Assembly: GCA_003184365.1 (NCBI GenBank)
Contig: NKYR01000253.1
Span: 1-11,353 of the forward strand
Direction of reading: 5' to 3'
DNA from: Evernia prunastri
Taxonomy: Eukaryota > Ascomycota > Lecanoromycetes > Lecanorales > Parmeliaceae
DNA length: 11,353 bases
Positions 1 through 7,906 of the stretch are shown here, one piece after another. Every line of letters starts with the position of its first letter. The stretch's first letter is position 1. Under the pieces are notes generated by a model. The model saw only the letters and a list, made by a program, of their open reading frames with translations, ran no database searches and was not told the DNA's origin. A program made the position numbers and the translations under genes.

Positions 1-30
1 GGCTGTCGGCTAATATAGGGCTAGGCTGAA

Positions 31-96
31 ATCTCATGGAATCTCATGGAAGCTCCGGTGGCCATGATAGCTCCGGTGGCCGAGTCACACCGTGAC
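31..96. repeat. Short direct repeats and small palindrome at a GC-rich/AT-rich boundary
   Basis: A 10-bp unit, ATCTCATGGA, occurs twice in exact tandem (31-40, 41-50). A 13-bp unit, AGCTCCGGTGGCC, follows twice (51-63, 69-81), and then an interrupted palindrome GTCAC-acc-GTGAC (84-96). From base 97 the composition drops abruptly to AT-rich. The patch may be the edge of a transposon whose body lies left of the window, or a minisatellite. No terminal repeat of a known family is recognised. A 62-codon frame here (46-234) runs into AT-rich DNA and is not considered coding. Confidence 0.5.
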
Positions 97-1290
97 AATT
101 TGATAGTATTTTCTTTCTCTAAAGTAGTAGAATCGAAAGAATTTGTATTATTTGCATATCTCGCTTTCGAGATCTTCTTCTTCTTTTTAATAGTCTCGAT
201 AAATAAATATTATTTATCTTCGATCGCTTTTTAGTTATTTAATCGAATATCAGAAATCAAATAGAAATAACGATGTTTCTTATAACGATCATCTTCACAA
301 TACTCACACGATAATCTACGATTCTTGAAGTTCTTTCTATAATCTTTAAATTTCTTCTTTCTTTCAAACTTAGTCTATTTTTCAAATTTAACTATTATCG
401 CTTTAAATAAATCTTTCGACTAAGTTACGCGTTTATTATAATCTATCAGAGCGATAATTATGTTATTAATTTTCAATTCTATCTTATTGACGCGAGTTAT
501 TTAATTTATTTAAAATATATATGACTTGAGATTCTTTTTAAGTCTCAGTCGAAAGAATATACTTAGTTATTATATAGACAATTTAACACTTATATCGTTT
601 AGAGTCTTAACGTGCTTTTTAATATGCTTAGTATATTCTAAAAGAGATTTGAAATTTTCGAAGTTAATGCGAGAGATCTCGTAAAGTGTCTCGTCTTTTG
701 TGATTAGATCTTCTGCTTTATACATCTTAATAAGCTTATTTTAGATCTTGATGATCGAATTTATATTAATAATGTGAATTCGAGAGTCGTTCTCTATTAA
801 TAGCATTAATAAAGTCACTGCCTTTTAATCGATTCTTCGTTATATCTTATATTTCTTCTCTTATTCTTTCTGTAAAATCGCGTACTTCTTAATTTATACT
901 ACTTACGAAACGATCGATTCGATATTTATAGCGACTACTAAGAATAAAGAAGACTTAGATTCCGTCTCAATTTCTATACAGACGTCTTATATATCTTTAA
1001 TAACGAATATTAACTTTATATCTTGCTTTCATCGTTTTATATTCTTTACACTCTTCAACTTATCGATATCGTATTTGATTTTTGTTATAGTTATGAATTT
1101 AATTTAGATAGATAGATAAATAGATAAATATATAGTAGAAAGTCAATTGAGCTCTTTAAATGAAATTTTGTTATTAATAAATATAGCGGTGTAGCAGTAC
1201 GACGATATCTTCTGTCTCTTCAATTGATCGAACTATCGAGCTACAGCGAAATATTGAATTCGGACTTATAATTCTTTGTCATATGGGAAT
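97..1290. repeat. AT-rich, RIP-degraded repeat block, no gene
   Basis: About 1.2 kb of strongly AT-rich sequence with stop codons in all frames. CpG (as in TCGA, ATCG, ACG) remains frequent while CpA and TpG are scarce and TpA is abundant. This is the pattern left by RIP, which in ascomycetes mutates C in CpA context within duplicated DNA. The block is most likely an old transposon copy mutated beyond recognition. A short GATA/AGAT-like run (about 1105-1135) is the only simple repeat seen. The right edge is gradual, around 1290. Confidence 0.75.
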
Positions 1291-2124
1291 ATATGCACAT
1301 AGTGTAAGAAGTATATAGTTGATAAAGTACTATGGTAGAGGCACTGCAGTCTATGTACGGCTCAGAGATTTCTCTCGCTAGCCCAATGCGGCGATAGCGT
1401 ACATTGCGGGGAAGGTAGGATTCAACCTTCTAACAGTATTTCCCCATGCTCTGCATTCATCTCCATCGACAAAGTGTCTACATAATTTTTTCTGCTGTGG
1501 GAAAGACGATGTTCGGCAGATTGCTTTTCACGTCCTGGAGAGGGTGTGAGGCTTGTTGCTATTCGCGTAGCTTGGCAGCCCACTTTGGCTGATAGGGCGA
1601 TTTTCACCCGGCAAAACGGGTAGAAATCTTTAGGTTTTTAGCATTCCTTCCTGAGTGGCTTTCCCATACATTCCGAGTAGTGGTCTATATGCAGCCTGCA
1701 TGCACCTATCGCATCACCGGTGAAATTGACACCGAGTTCCCCAATACGAGAGTGGCTTCTAAGGTACCTACGTCTTCGGTTACTCCTGGCAGGGCTTGTC
1801 TGGCTTTCGGATGAAAAATTTACAGAGTCGTAGCAGACTTTGGCAATATAACAAAGTCTCCTTACATACTCCAAGTGACTTTGCAACCCACGGTTGCGGT
1901 ACTAGCATTGTCGCTGTAGGCCATCCAACCCTCTCGTAAAGTGGCAAATCGGTTCTGGCTCTCATTAATATGAAACTATCGCAAAGTACCAGCCAGCATG
2001 TGAGTCTGTACAATGGGTGCGGCGCCAAATGCTGATGCCAATTTCCCAAAATCCATCTCATAAAAGCCTTGGCCGTCCTCGATTGACCCTCCATCTTATT
2101 CTTTTTCTCCAATGCGCTACATTA
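1291..2124. other. Intergenic region, no convincing gene
   Basis: Composition returns to balanced and the RIP pattern ends. Minus-strand frames of 61, 82 and 110 codons overlap each other at 1422-2112. They show no domain, no family-like motif and no supported splice structure, so they are treated as chance. Two small hairpins are visible: GGGGAA/TTCCCC (1408-1413 with 1440-1445), and a CCCG/CGGG stem near 1608-1622. Nothing resembling a tRNA or a conserved RNA was found. A heavily decayed gene cannot be excluded. Confidence 0.5.
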
Positions 2125-2189
2125 TAGTGGGCAGTGACCACTAACACACATAGCAAAAGCTCAAGCCCGCTTGAGATTGCATTGCAAGT
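2125..2189 (+). promoter_or_regulatory. Promoter-proximal palindromes upstream of the rhodopsin-domain gene
   Basis: Two inverted repeats lie just before the start codon: TAGTGG-7-CCACTA (2125-2130 with 2138-2143) and CTCAAG-cccg-CTTGAG (2160-2165 with 2170-2175). Palindromes of this size and spacing suit dimeric fungal transcription factors, but no specific factor can be named. A weak TATA-like ATTATA lies at about 2121. Function is inference only. Confidence 0.3.
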
Positions 2190-3475
2190 ATGATGATTCC
2201 AACCTCGCCCAACGACTATCCGCCTGGCTACTTTGAACAAAGCATCGCTGCAACGCTGGTTGCGATTTCGGCAGTCTTTATTGCACTTGATATCGTCTTT
2301 GTATGCCTCCGGTTCTATTCTCGGAGACTCAACAATACACCATGGGGCTGGGATGACTTCCTTATGTGCCCGGCGCTTGCGCTCAATCTTGGGACTTGCT
2401 CAGTGACCCTTCGTAAGTATTCAATCGCCATAACGCTTCCTCGCGACGCTCACGACGTGGTAACTCAGGAAGTGTCCACATTGCTGGAGTCGGGCAGCAT
2501 GTGCCGGCAGTAGTCGCCGCCGACCCAGGAACCTTGCTGGCTTGGGGCCAAATCATCTTCGCCCTCCTAATCCTATACAGTCTCGCTGTCGCGTTTCCGA
2601 AGCTCAGCATTCTCGCGCTCTATCTGAGGATATTTACCGAGAAGCGATATCGCATAACGACTTGGGTGCTGGCGGCCATCATTTCGGCAACTGCGATTGC
2701 AGTGTCCCTGACGGCTATATTCCAATGCTCGCCTGTTTCATACGCCTGGGACAAATCCATACCAGGGGGCACTTGCATTAACCTGGCGTTATTCTACGTC
2801 TGCTGTAGTATACCTAACGTTATCACCGACGTCGCCATCCTCTTGCTGCCGATACCAATGATTTTTAAGCTCCATACCAACCAAAGCCAGAAGGTCGGGC
2901 TATCATTGATATTCTTACTGGGAACAATGTAAGAGCTCCTGCCAACTAGTGGTTTTTTCTATGCCTAACGACCCCTCAGTGGTCTCATATCGTCATGTGT
3001 TCGCCTCGCCATGTTCGCACGGAACAATGCCCTCAACGATCGGACCTGGCGTTCTGTAACTCTCATGACCTGGACAGACGTTGAATCCAGCGTATACTTG
3101 ATAGCTGCCTGCATACCATCTCTTCGTCCTCTTATACGCACACTTGCCCATCAGCAAGTCTTCAAAAAGCACTATTGGAGCAACGGCACAAACCCTACAT
3201 CTGCAGAGCATGCACGCCCGAGGAGCAGCGCAAGAGTAGCCTTCAGTGGAGCAGACGGGTTTAAGCGGCTAGTTGGAGGGTGCGACGATATTTCAGAGGC
3301 GGAGCTAGGTCATCACAGCGTCCACGCGGTCTCAAGAGGAGTTGGGACTCCAGATGAGCGTCTCGAATTAGAGCAGGTCACTGCAGATGGTAGAATCAGG
3401 GTCACCAATGCTGTTCAGGTTGAATTCGAAAGCAACAAGGCTTTTATGCACGGGCAAGATACAGCTAATGTTTAG
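2190..3475 (+). CDS. Fungal rhodopsin-domain integral membrane protein (Pth11-like/SAT-cluster-type), 392 aa
   Basis: Three exons are inferred: 2190-2412, 2469-2928 and 2980-3475. The introns are 56 bp (GTAAGT..CAG) and 51 bp (GTAAGA..CAG, branch CTAAC near 2965). The joined frame is open for 392 codons. Seven hydrophobic segments lie near residues 18-40, 53-74, 97-118, 139-159, 178-205, 217-239 and 256-276. Family hallmarks are WGWDD (52-56), AGVGQHV created across intron 1 (80-86), LYLRIF (125-130), QCSP then W168-D169 and C177, TDVAILLLPIP (194-204), FLLG (223-226) and a helix-7 end SLRPL. The polar tail ends in IRVT, as in many relatives. These proteins are plasma-membrane 7-TM proteins of mostly unknown ligand, often found beside secondary-metabolite genes. 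The start at 2190 (Met-Met) gives the usual short N-terminus. The gene looks intact and lies 548 bp upstream of an NRPS-like gene on the same strand. Confidence 0.87.
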
Positions 3476-3782
3476 TAGGAGGACATGGAAATGCTATTCA
3501 TTATTTTCCGCCAATTCACCAAATTCTGATGCAGGCTTGCAGAGCAAAATTTGCTCAAGCGATTTTGACTCTTCTCTGACGTATCACTACTGGTGGAAGC
3601 AACATGTATCGTCAAATAAGCGAAGTCTCGATGCATCCGTAATGTAGATATTTAGCGCGTACCCACGTTCCAATTACTGTGATATGCTTGATATGAGCTG
3701 CAAGGTCAGAAACCGCTTTTTGGCAGACAAGATATGTGGGTCGACGGCCGAGTCTGCTATGAGTTAAATAGATCAACGACCG
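3476..3782. other. Intergenic, probable 3' UTR of the membrane-protein gene
   Basis: No gene is recognised. Short frames here (plus 3387-3647, minus 3612-3803) overlap the upstream coding exon or AT-leaning spacer and show no domain. An AAATAA-type hexamer near 3614 could serve as polyadenylation signal of the upstream gene. The rest is featureless. Confidence 0.5.
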
Positions 3783-4023
3783 ACTAGTGGGGTCACTAGT
3801 CAATTGGAGGATTCAATTGAAAAGGTCCACTAAATCTCCCTAATGACATAGCGTCCACATAAATGCATACCTTTATATGTCATTGCGCCCCTCCTTCCTC
3901 AGATTATCCATCTTGCAATTTGATCCACATTTGCGGACTCATCAACATCATCCACCAAATTCTTTGCTGTTAGGCCCTTTTCGTTAGCTACCGAAGACTA
4001 CAAAGAGCTGATAGATAGTCAAG
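3783..4023 (+). promoter_or_regulatory. Promoter region of the NRPS-like gene
   Basis: From 5' to 3': an inverted repeat ACTAGTG-gggt-CACTAGT (3783-3789 with 3794-3800), immediately followed by two CAATTG hexamers (3801-3806, 3814-3819); a TATAT element (about 3874-3878); a pyrimidine-rich tract (about 3889-3900) of the kind preceding fungal transcription starts; and a start codon at 4024 with A at -3. The spacing suits a Pol II promoter with a 5' leader of about 120 bases. Which factor binds the palindrome cannot be told. Confidence 0.45.
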
Positions 4024-6352
4024 ATGACATCTGGAGCAACCCAAGCGTTACAGCGGAACGAGATTCTCTTACCCGTGCTCGTAGATGAAATAGCTATGAA
4101 TGATCCTACAGCCTTATGGATTGAATACCCGGCTGATCTCACAAGCTACGATTTTGGCTACAAGCAGATCACCTATGCACAATTTGCAAATGCCATTAAC
4201 GGGACTGCGCACTGGATGGAAAGGGCTCTTGGTCACGGAAAGAATGGTGAAACTCTGACTTACATTGGGTCCAACGACCCGTTCTATGGAGTTGTTGTCC
4301 TAGCTGCGGTCAAGGTTGGGTACAAGGTCAGCGCTCCACACTACTGACGAGGAGTCTCATAGACATGACTGAAACAGAAATAGATGCTGTTGTTGTCACC
4401 GAGAAACACTCTGGCAGGAAGTATGGTACTCATTGAGCATTTGCAATGCAATACGATCCTAGTCACAGATCCGCAGCCCCCTCTCGTACAGGCCATTCTA
4501 AGCACCGGAAAAATGCGCTCGCAAAAGGCTCCGTCCTTACATAAGGTTCTCACCAAAAAGCATCAGCATTATCCATACCAGAAATCGTTTTCTTCGGCTC
4601 AGAGAGAGCCATTTGTTGTGTTGCATTCATCAGGTTCCACAGGTGAGTGGCTTTGTCCGGAAACACTCGTCATATTTTGACCGGGACAGGTTTGCCAAAA
4701 CCTTTGATCCTCGATCATCAATGGGTCACGACCTATGCAAACGTGATCAAGCATCAGCCCCCGCCAGGATATGAGAGCGCCAATACGATCAAAGGAGTCA
4801 AAAGACATTTTTCTACGTTTCCATTTTTCCACGTAGGTCCCTCTACGCTCTGAGTTTATGACTTCCCGCCAGTCAAATTTGCTGTTACATTCTACACGTT
4901 ACACTATCGTCGGTTTTTTCTGACGTCTTTGCTATAGGCAGTAGGGGTCATGAGGCACCTGATCTACGCTTTATTCAATAAGGTTACGTTCATACTGCCG
5001 CTAACAGGTGTCCTTCCAACTGCTGCTAGAGTAGTCACAGCATTGAGACATACATCTGCCGATCTGCTCTTCGTTCCACCGACCATTCTCGAAGAGTTGT
5101 ATCACAACAAAGAGATGCTAGATGATGTCTGTAGTAACGTCCGGTATGTCGTATACGCAGGAGGAGCATTGCCTAAGCAAATCGGAGACGAGTTGTCTTC
5201 TAGAATCAAGATCCTGTCAATCTACGGTACTTCTGAGTTGGGCGAGACGCCGTTGATGGTACCGGCACAGGAGTGGCGGAGGTCCGCTTGGAAGTATCTA
5301 CAATTCCACGATTGTTTTGGCGCAGAGTTCCGCCCTCACTCTGAAAACTTATACGAGCTGGTTTACAAGAGAAGTCCGGCAGTTGTCCAGTATCAGCCAC
5401 CGTTTTCACTGTTTCCCGAGCAACAAGAATTTTCGACTCGTGACCTCTTCTCTCCTCATTCGACGATGCCGGAATCTGGGCCTATGAAGGTAGATCGGAC
5501 GATCTCACCGTGTTTCTGACTGGGTTGAAGACCAATCCGCTAGCATTTGAGCGTATCGTGGATACCCATCCGGAAGTACGATCCGCTCTGATGGCCGGGA
5601 ATAAGCGTTTGCAACCAGCTCTGCTAATTGAGCCATCCAACAATATAACTTCAAGTATAATTGAGCGAGCGCAACTCATTGAGCGTCTATGGCCACTGGT
5701 ACAGGAAGCAAACAAGAAATCTCCAGCTCATGCGAAATTACTAAAAACGCACATCATGATCACGGTGCCGGAGAAACCTTTCAAGCGCGCAGACAAAGGG
5801 ACCGTTCAGAGAGCCTCGACTTTGGAAATGTACTCCCAAGAGCTTGATGTTTTATATACAGATGCTGATCGATTGGTCACTCCGTCATTACACTCGCAAC
5901 TTCGCTATTTAGCTGAGGACGACTTGATGCGGTGTATTGTTGAAGAAATACTCAAGGTCACAGGATGGAAGGAGCTCTTGGCTGACGACAGCCTCTTCGT
6001 AAGTGGCATGGACTCTTTGCAGGTTCTAGTACTCACTAGGGAACTCCGACGTCTCTTCTGTGGAGACATCGCCCCGAGCACAGTTTATGCCAATTTTACT
6101 GCCAGACTTCTTACTGCAGCTATACAAAAGCTCTTATCACAAGAGCAGAATCCGCAGGACCACGGTGTAACAGCAACTGAGCAGGCTATTGCAAGTACTT
6201 TGGAAACACATAAAAATCATATTGACCGACACTACCAGGAGTCTTCGGATATGTTGCATCTCATTCATGGGATAATTTTACCCATGGATAGTATATCTCA
6301 TCCATGGATAATACGCCTATTCATGGATAATTATGTCATTCATGGTGAATAA
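4024..6352 (+). pseudogene. NRPS-like adenylation-thiolation enzyme (adenylate-forming reductase family), frameshifted and 3'-truncated
   Basis: Exons are 4024-4326, 4384-4642, 4690-4832 and 4938-6352; introns are 57, 47 and 105 bp, with CTGAC branch sites in the first and third. Full enzymes activate a carboxylic acid as an AMP ester, load it on a phosphopantetheine arm and reduce it to an aldehyde. Visible motifs are HSSGSTGLPK (A3, about 182-191), IYGTSELGE (A5, 330-338), TRDLF (A7, 402-406), YEGRSDD (A8, 418-424), KGTVQR with the A10 lysine near 522, and the carrier site GMDSLQ with Ser near 595. Between SPH and IWAYEGR the frame shifts at 5472-5474, which one missing base would explain. 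The usual NGEK after A8 reads TGLK. The frame ends 90 codons after the carrier serine, in repeat DNA, and no NAD-binding reductase domain follows, although relatives exceed 1000 aa. The frameshift could be a sequencing error; the truncation is not explained that way. Confidence 0.85.
6263..6350 (+). repeat. Degenerate CATGGATA minisatellite at the truncation point of the NRPS-like gene
   Basis: CATGGATA or a close variant recurs at 6266, 6283, 6303, 6322 and 6341, spaced 17-20 bp. A perfect palindrome ATCCATGGAT lies at 6300-6309. Composition changes here from coding-like to AT-rich, and the NRPS-like frame runs about 30 codons through the repeat before stopping. It probably marks a breakpoint or a transposon end. 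No known family end is recognised. Confidence 0.55.
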
Positions 6353-6417
6353 ATTTAGAGAAATAAATTTCTTTTTCTTGAAAAGTCTATTTATTATTAT
6401 TATAATATATTCATATG

Positions 6418-6463
6418 ATCGCACTCGCCATTGCCTCCTCATCGCACTCGCCATTGCCTCACC
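6418..6463 (+). repeat. Tandem 23-bp duplication
   Basis: The 20-bp string ATCGCACTCGCCATTGCCTC occurs at 6418-6437 and again at 6441-6460, separated by CTC. This gives two copies of a 23-bp unit, the second slightly diverged at its end. It sits where the AT-rich spacer (6351-6417) changes to the GC-richer retrotransposon region and may mark the element's 5' edge. Confidence 0.7.
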
Positions 6464-6597
6464 TTCGCTGAGTCCAGCGGCCTCACCGTCGGATGGTATG
6501 TATATATATCACAATTGTTGACGCGTCGCAGGGATGCCAGCGCATATTTCACATGGGAAAGAATCATTCAACATCGCTGCCGACGCGTTCATGCCTT

Positions 6598-6614
6598 GTG
6601 GGTTCAAGTCCCTC
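6598..6614 (+). repeat. tRNA T-arm-like hairpin, unit 1 (B-box-like)
   Basis: GTGGG-TTCAAGT-CCCTC: a 7-base loop identical to a tRNA T-loop, flanked by a mostly paired five-base stem (one T-T mismatch). GGTTCAAGTCC fits the Pol III B-box form GGTTCRANYCC. It is followed by the shared string CAGTCATCAGCTG (6619-6631). No acceptor-stem partner is visible for this unit, so it is the most decayed copy. Confidence 0.55.
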
Positions 6615-6665
6615 TCTACAGTCATCAGCTGAGGTGTCAACGCGTAAAACGCGTTATTGATTTGA

Positions 6666-6780
6666 TTGCAAGAGATGTCAAGAACATATCGTTAATACCG
6701 GCTACAATCGCGTTAGAGAAAGAGATTAAGGGGGTAAACGCGATAGCCATACCTTTGGTGGTTCAAGTCCATCCTCGCAG
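6666..6780 (+). ncRNA. tRNA-like module, unit 2 (115 nt)
   Basis: Possible acceptor stem TTGCAAG (6666-6672) with CTCGCAG (6774-6780): five Watson-Crick pairs, one wobble, one mismatch. A small D-arm-like hairpin ATGT-caaga-ACAT follows (6675-6687). A long central stem GGCT..ATCGCGTT (6700-6714) pairs with AACGCGAT..AGCC (6737-6748), interrupted by a 3-nt bulge. A complete five-pair T-arm GGTGG-TTCAAGT-CCATC ends the module (6757-6773). No normal anticodon arm is seen, so this is not a working tRNA. It resembles a tRNA-derived or tRNA-mimic element. Transcription is not shown. Confidence 0.4.
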
Positions 6781-6816
6781 TCACAAGCTGGGGGCTAAGC
6801 GACGCGTTTGGGAGCT

Positions 6817-6914
6817 CTACAAGAGGTGCTGGAGACTCGTTAATACCGGTCCTGAGGACACATCGTTAAGACAGGGTTCCTCCACCTCTTGAGGGTTCAA
6901 GTCCTTCCTTGCAG
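6817..6914 (+). ncRNA. tRNA-like module, unit 3 (98 nt)
   Basis: CTACAAG (6817-6823) pairs six of seven with CTTGCAG (6908-6914). The T-arm GAGGG-TTCAAGT-CCTTC (6891-6907) is fully paired with one wobble. Like unit 2, the 5' strand is followed by AGRTG and then by TCGTTAATACCGG, so the two modules are homologous. The middle differs: a GTCC-tga-GGAC mini-hairpin replaces the long stem. No credible anticodon arm is present. Confidence 0.4.
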
Positions 6915-7117
6915 TCAGCAGCTGAGAGAGAGGGTCTCTACACGGGCACCCCACAGGTACCAGAGCGGGTGTCGACGTAAGCTCGTGAGTGGGCGAGCGA
7001 AGATGCTAATGCCTGGGTTCCGACACGGGCAAACTCTACGCAGGGACGGGCCCTACGGGCTGAAACAGGTTGGGTCGCGCCCAGCTACGTACAGGGGAAA
7101 TCGCTTATGAAAACCAT

Positions 7118-7531
7118 CCGATCGGTGGCTACCACGCGTCGGCGACGTGGACCGAAACCGGTCTCTAACGGTGGAAGTGTCAGTCTGCTAGCTACCGGAC
7201 AGGACACCCTTGGGGAACGTGGACCATCATGCGTAAGGAACCTGTTAATACCGATTTCTACACATCCTGGGAGTTCAAGTCTCCCCTTGCAGTCATCAGC
7301 TGGGAATGGATAAGTGGATCTCGACACAGGCAAAGCCGGGCGTGTGTTGCAGCGTTCTTTGGTTAGTAGGGTGGAAACACTACAGTGTTGTCGCTGGCAA
7401 GGACGATACTGTGGCAGTCCCTGCGAGACATGGTCGGCCAGAATGAGGGAGACCTCTGATGGTAACGCGAAGCGGGGATTCAAACCCTGTGGGGCGTGGT
7501 GTGTAATGGTGGCCACTGCCAGTCATTGGGG
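7118..7531 (+). repeat. 414-bp direct repeat, copy A
   Basis: Matches 7907-8320 base for base except at three sites (A7157/G7946, A7168/C7957, T7184/C7973), about 99% identical, with a period of 789 bp. It contains tRNA-like unit 4 and an ACGCGT box at 7134. It ends exactly one base before an N at 7532, so the junction may be an assembly join. The three differences are not in CpA context, so RIP has not acted on the pair. Confidence 0.95.
7231..7292 (+). ncRNA. tRNA-like module, unit 4 (62 nt)
   Basis: A short module: GTAAG (7233-7237) pairs with CTTGC (7286-7290), the shared GTTAATACCG box lies near 7243, and a perfect five-pair T-arm GGGAG-TTCAAGT-CTCCC occupies 7269-7285. The D and anticodon parts are missing. 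The copy in the second direct repeat (8020-8081) is identical. Confidence 0.4.
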
Positions 7532-7906
7532 NGCGTGGTATATAATGGCAGCGACTGCTCAGAGCTCAAGCACGCATACATATGGCCCCAGGGACCTCAT
7601 CCCTTCAATGGGCTCTGACCCCTGGTGGATCACTCTCTTTCGCGAGAGTGGGACAGCCGTAGTTCGTCGAGGCCCTGAAAGACACTGTCTGTATAGCCCG
7701 AGAGGACGGATGCGCATGTCGGTGCGTGGAGTGTAGGGACCAGAGTCATCCGGTACGCCTAATACCACGTGCTTAGGGAGCAAACAAGGATTCGGCGCTG
7801 AAGCAGCGCGTAACGGCTTCTGGATAAGCAGAAGCATGCCTGGACGTTGCAGTACAAATGCCTGTTGTAGAGGGTGCAAGCTTTGCTGGGCGTACGCGAA
7901 TTCTTG
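7532..7906. other. Non-coding spacer between the two direct repeats
   Basis: It begins with an N and then a diverged copy of the sequence just before it (GCGTGGTATATAATGG against GCGTGGTGTGTAATGG), so two different repeat copies meet at the N. From about 7687, the block containing AGCCCGAGAGGAC and ATGCGCATGTCGGT recurs in diverged form at about 8331-8370. No coding feature is supported. Confidence 0.5.

Larger units (their letters stand above)
6497..6807 (+). promoter_or_regulatory. TATA element followed by a cluster of ACGCGT (MluI/MCB) boxes
   Basis: A TATATATA run (about 6500-6509) is followed by ACGCGT at 6521, 6583, 6640, 6649 and 6802. Two more lie in the duplicated segment at 7134 and 7923. 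ACGCGT is the MluI cell-cycle box bound by the MBF complex (Mbp1/Swi6) at G1/S genes in yeasts and other fungi. A random sequence of this length would be expected to hold less than one. Use as a retrotransposon promoter is inference. Confidence 0.35.

Noticed and set aside
1405..1446. GGGGAA/TTCCCC hairpin as a possible small RNA or tRNA fragment
   Set aside because: The inner stem is short and GGTTGAATCC on the minus strand is one base short of a T-loop; no other arms are found.
1780..2112. 110-codon minus-strand frame in the first intergenic region
   Set aside because: No recognisable domain, no supported introns, and it overlaps another equally unconvincing frame.
2993..3211. Minus-strand 72-codon frame inside the rhodopsin-domain gene
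   Set aside because: It is a shadow of exon 3, whose plus-strand frame has clear family motifs.
5460..5482. A fourth intron in the NRPS-like gene that would restore the frame
   Set aside because: There is no GT..AG pair of plausible length between the two frames, and conserved motifs lie directly on either side.
6666..6914. Genuine tRNA genes
   Set aside because: T-arms and acceptor-like stems are present, but there is no anticodon arm with a usable loop, and the lengths (115, 98 and 62 nt) vary too much.
6431..7110. Plus-strand frames of 153 and 73 codons over the tRNA-like modules
   Set aside because: They translate structured, repeated non-coding sequence, and no similarity to LINE ORF1 or any protein is visible.
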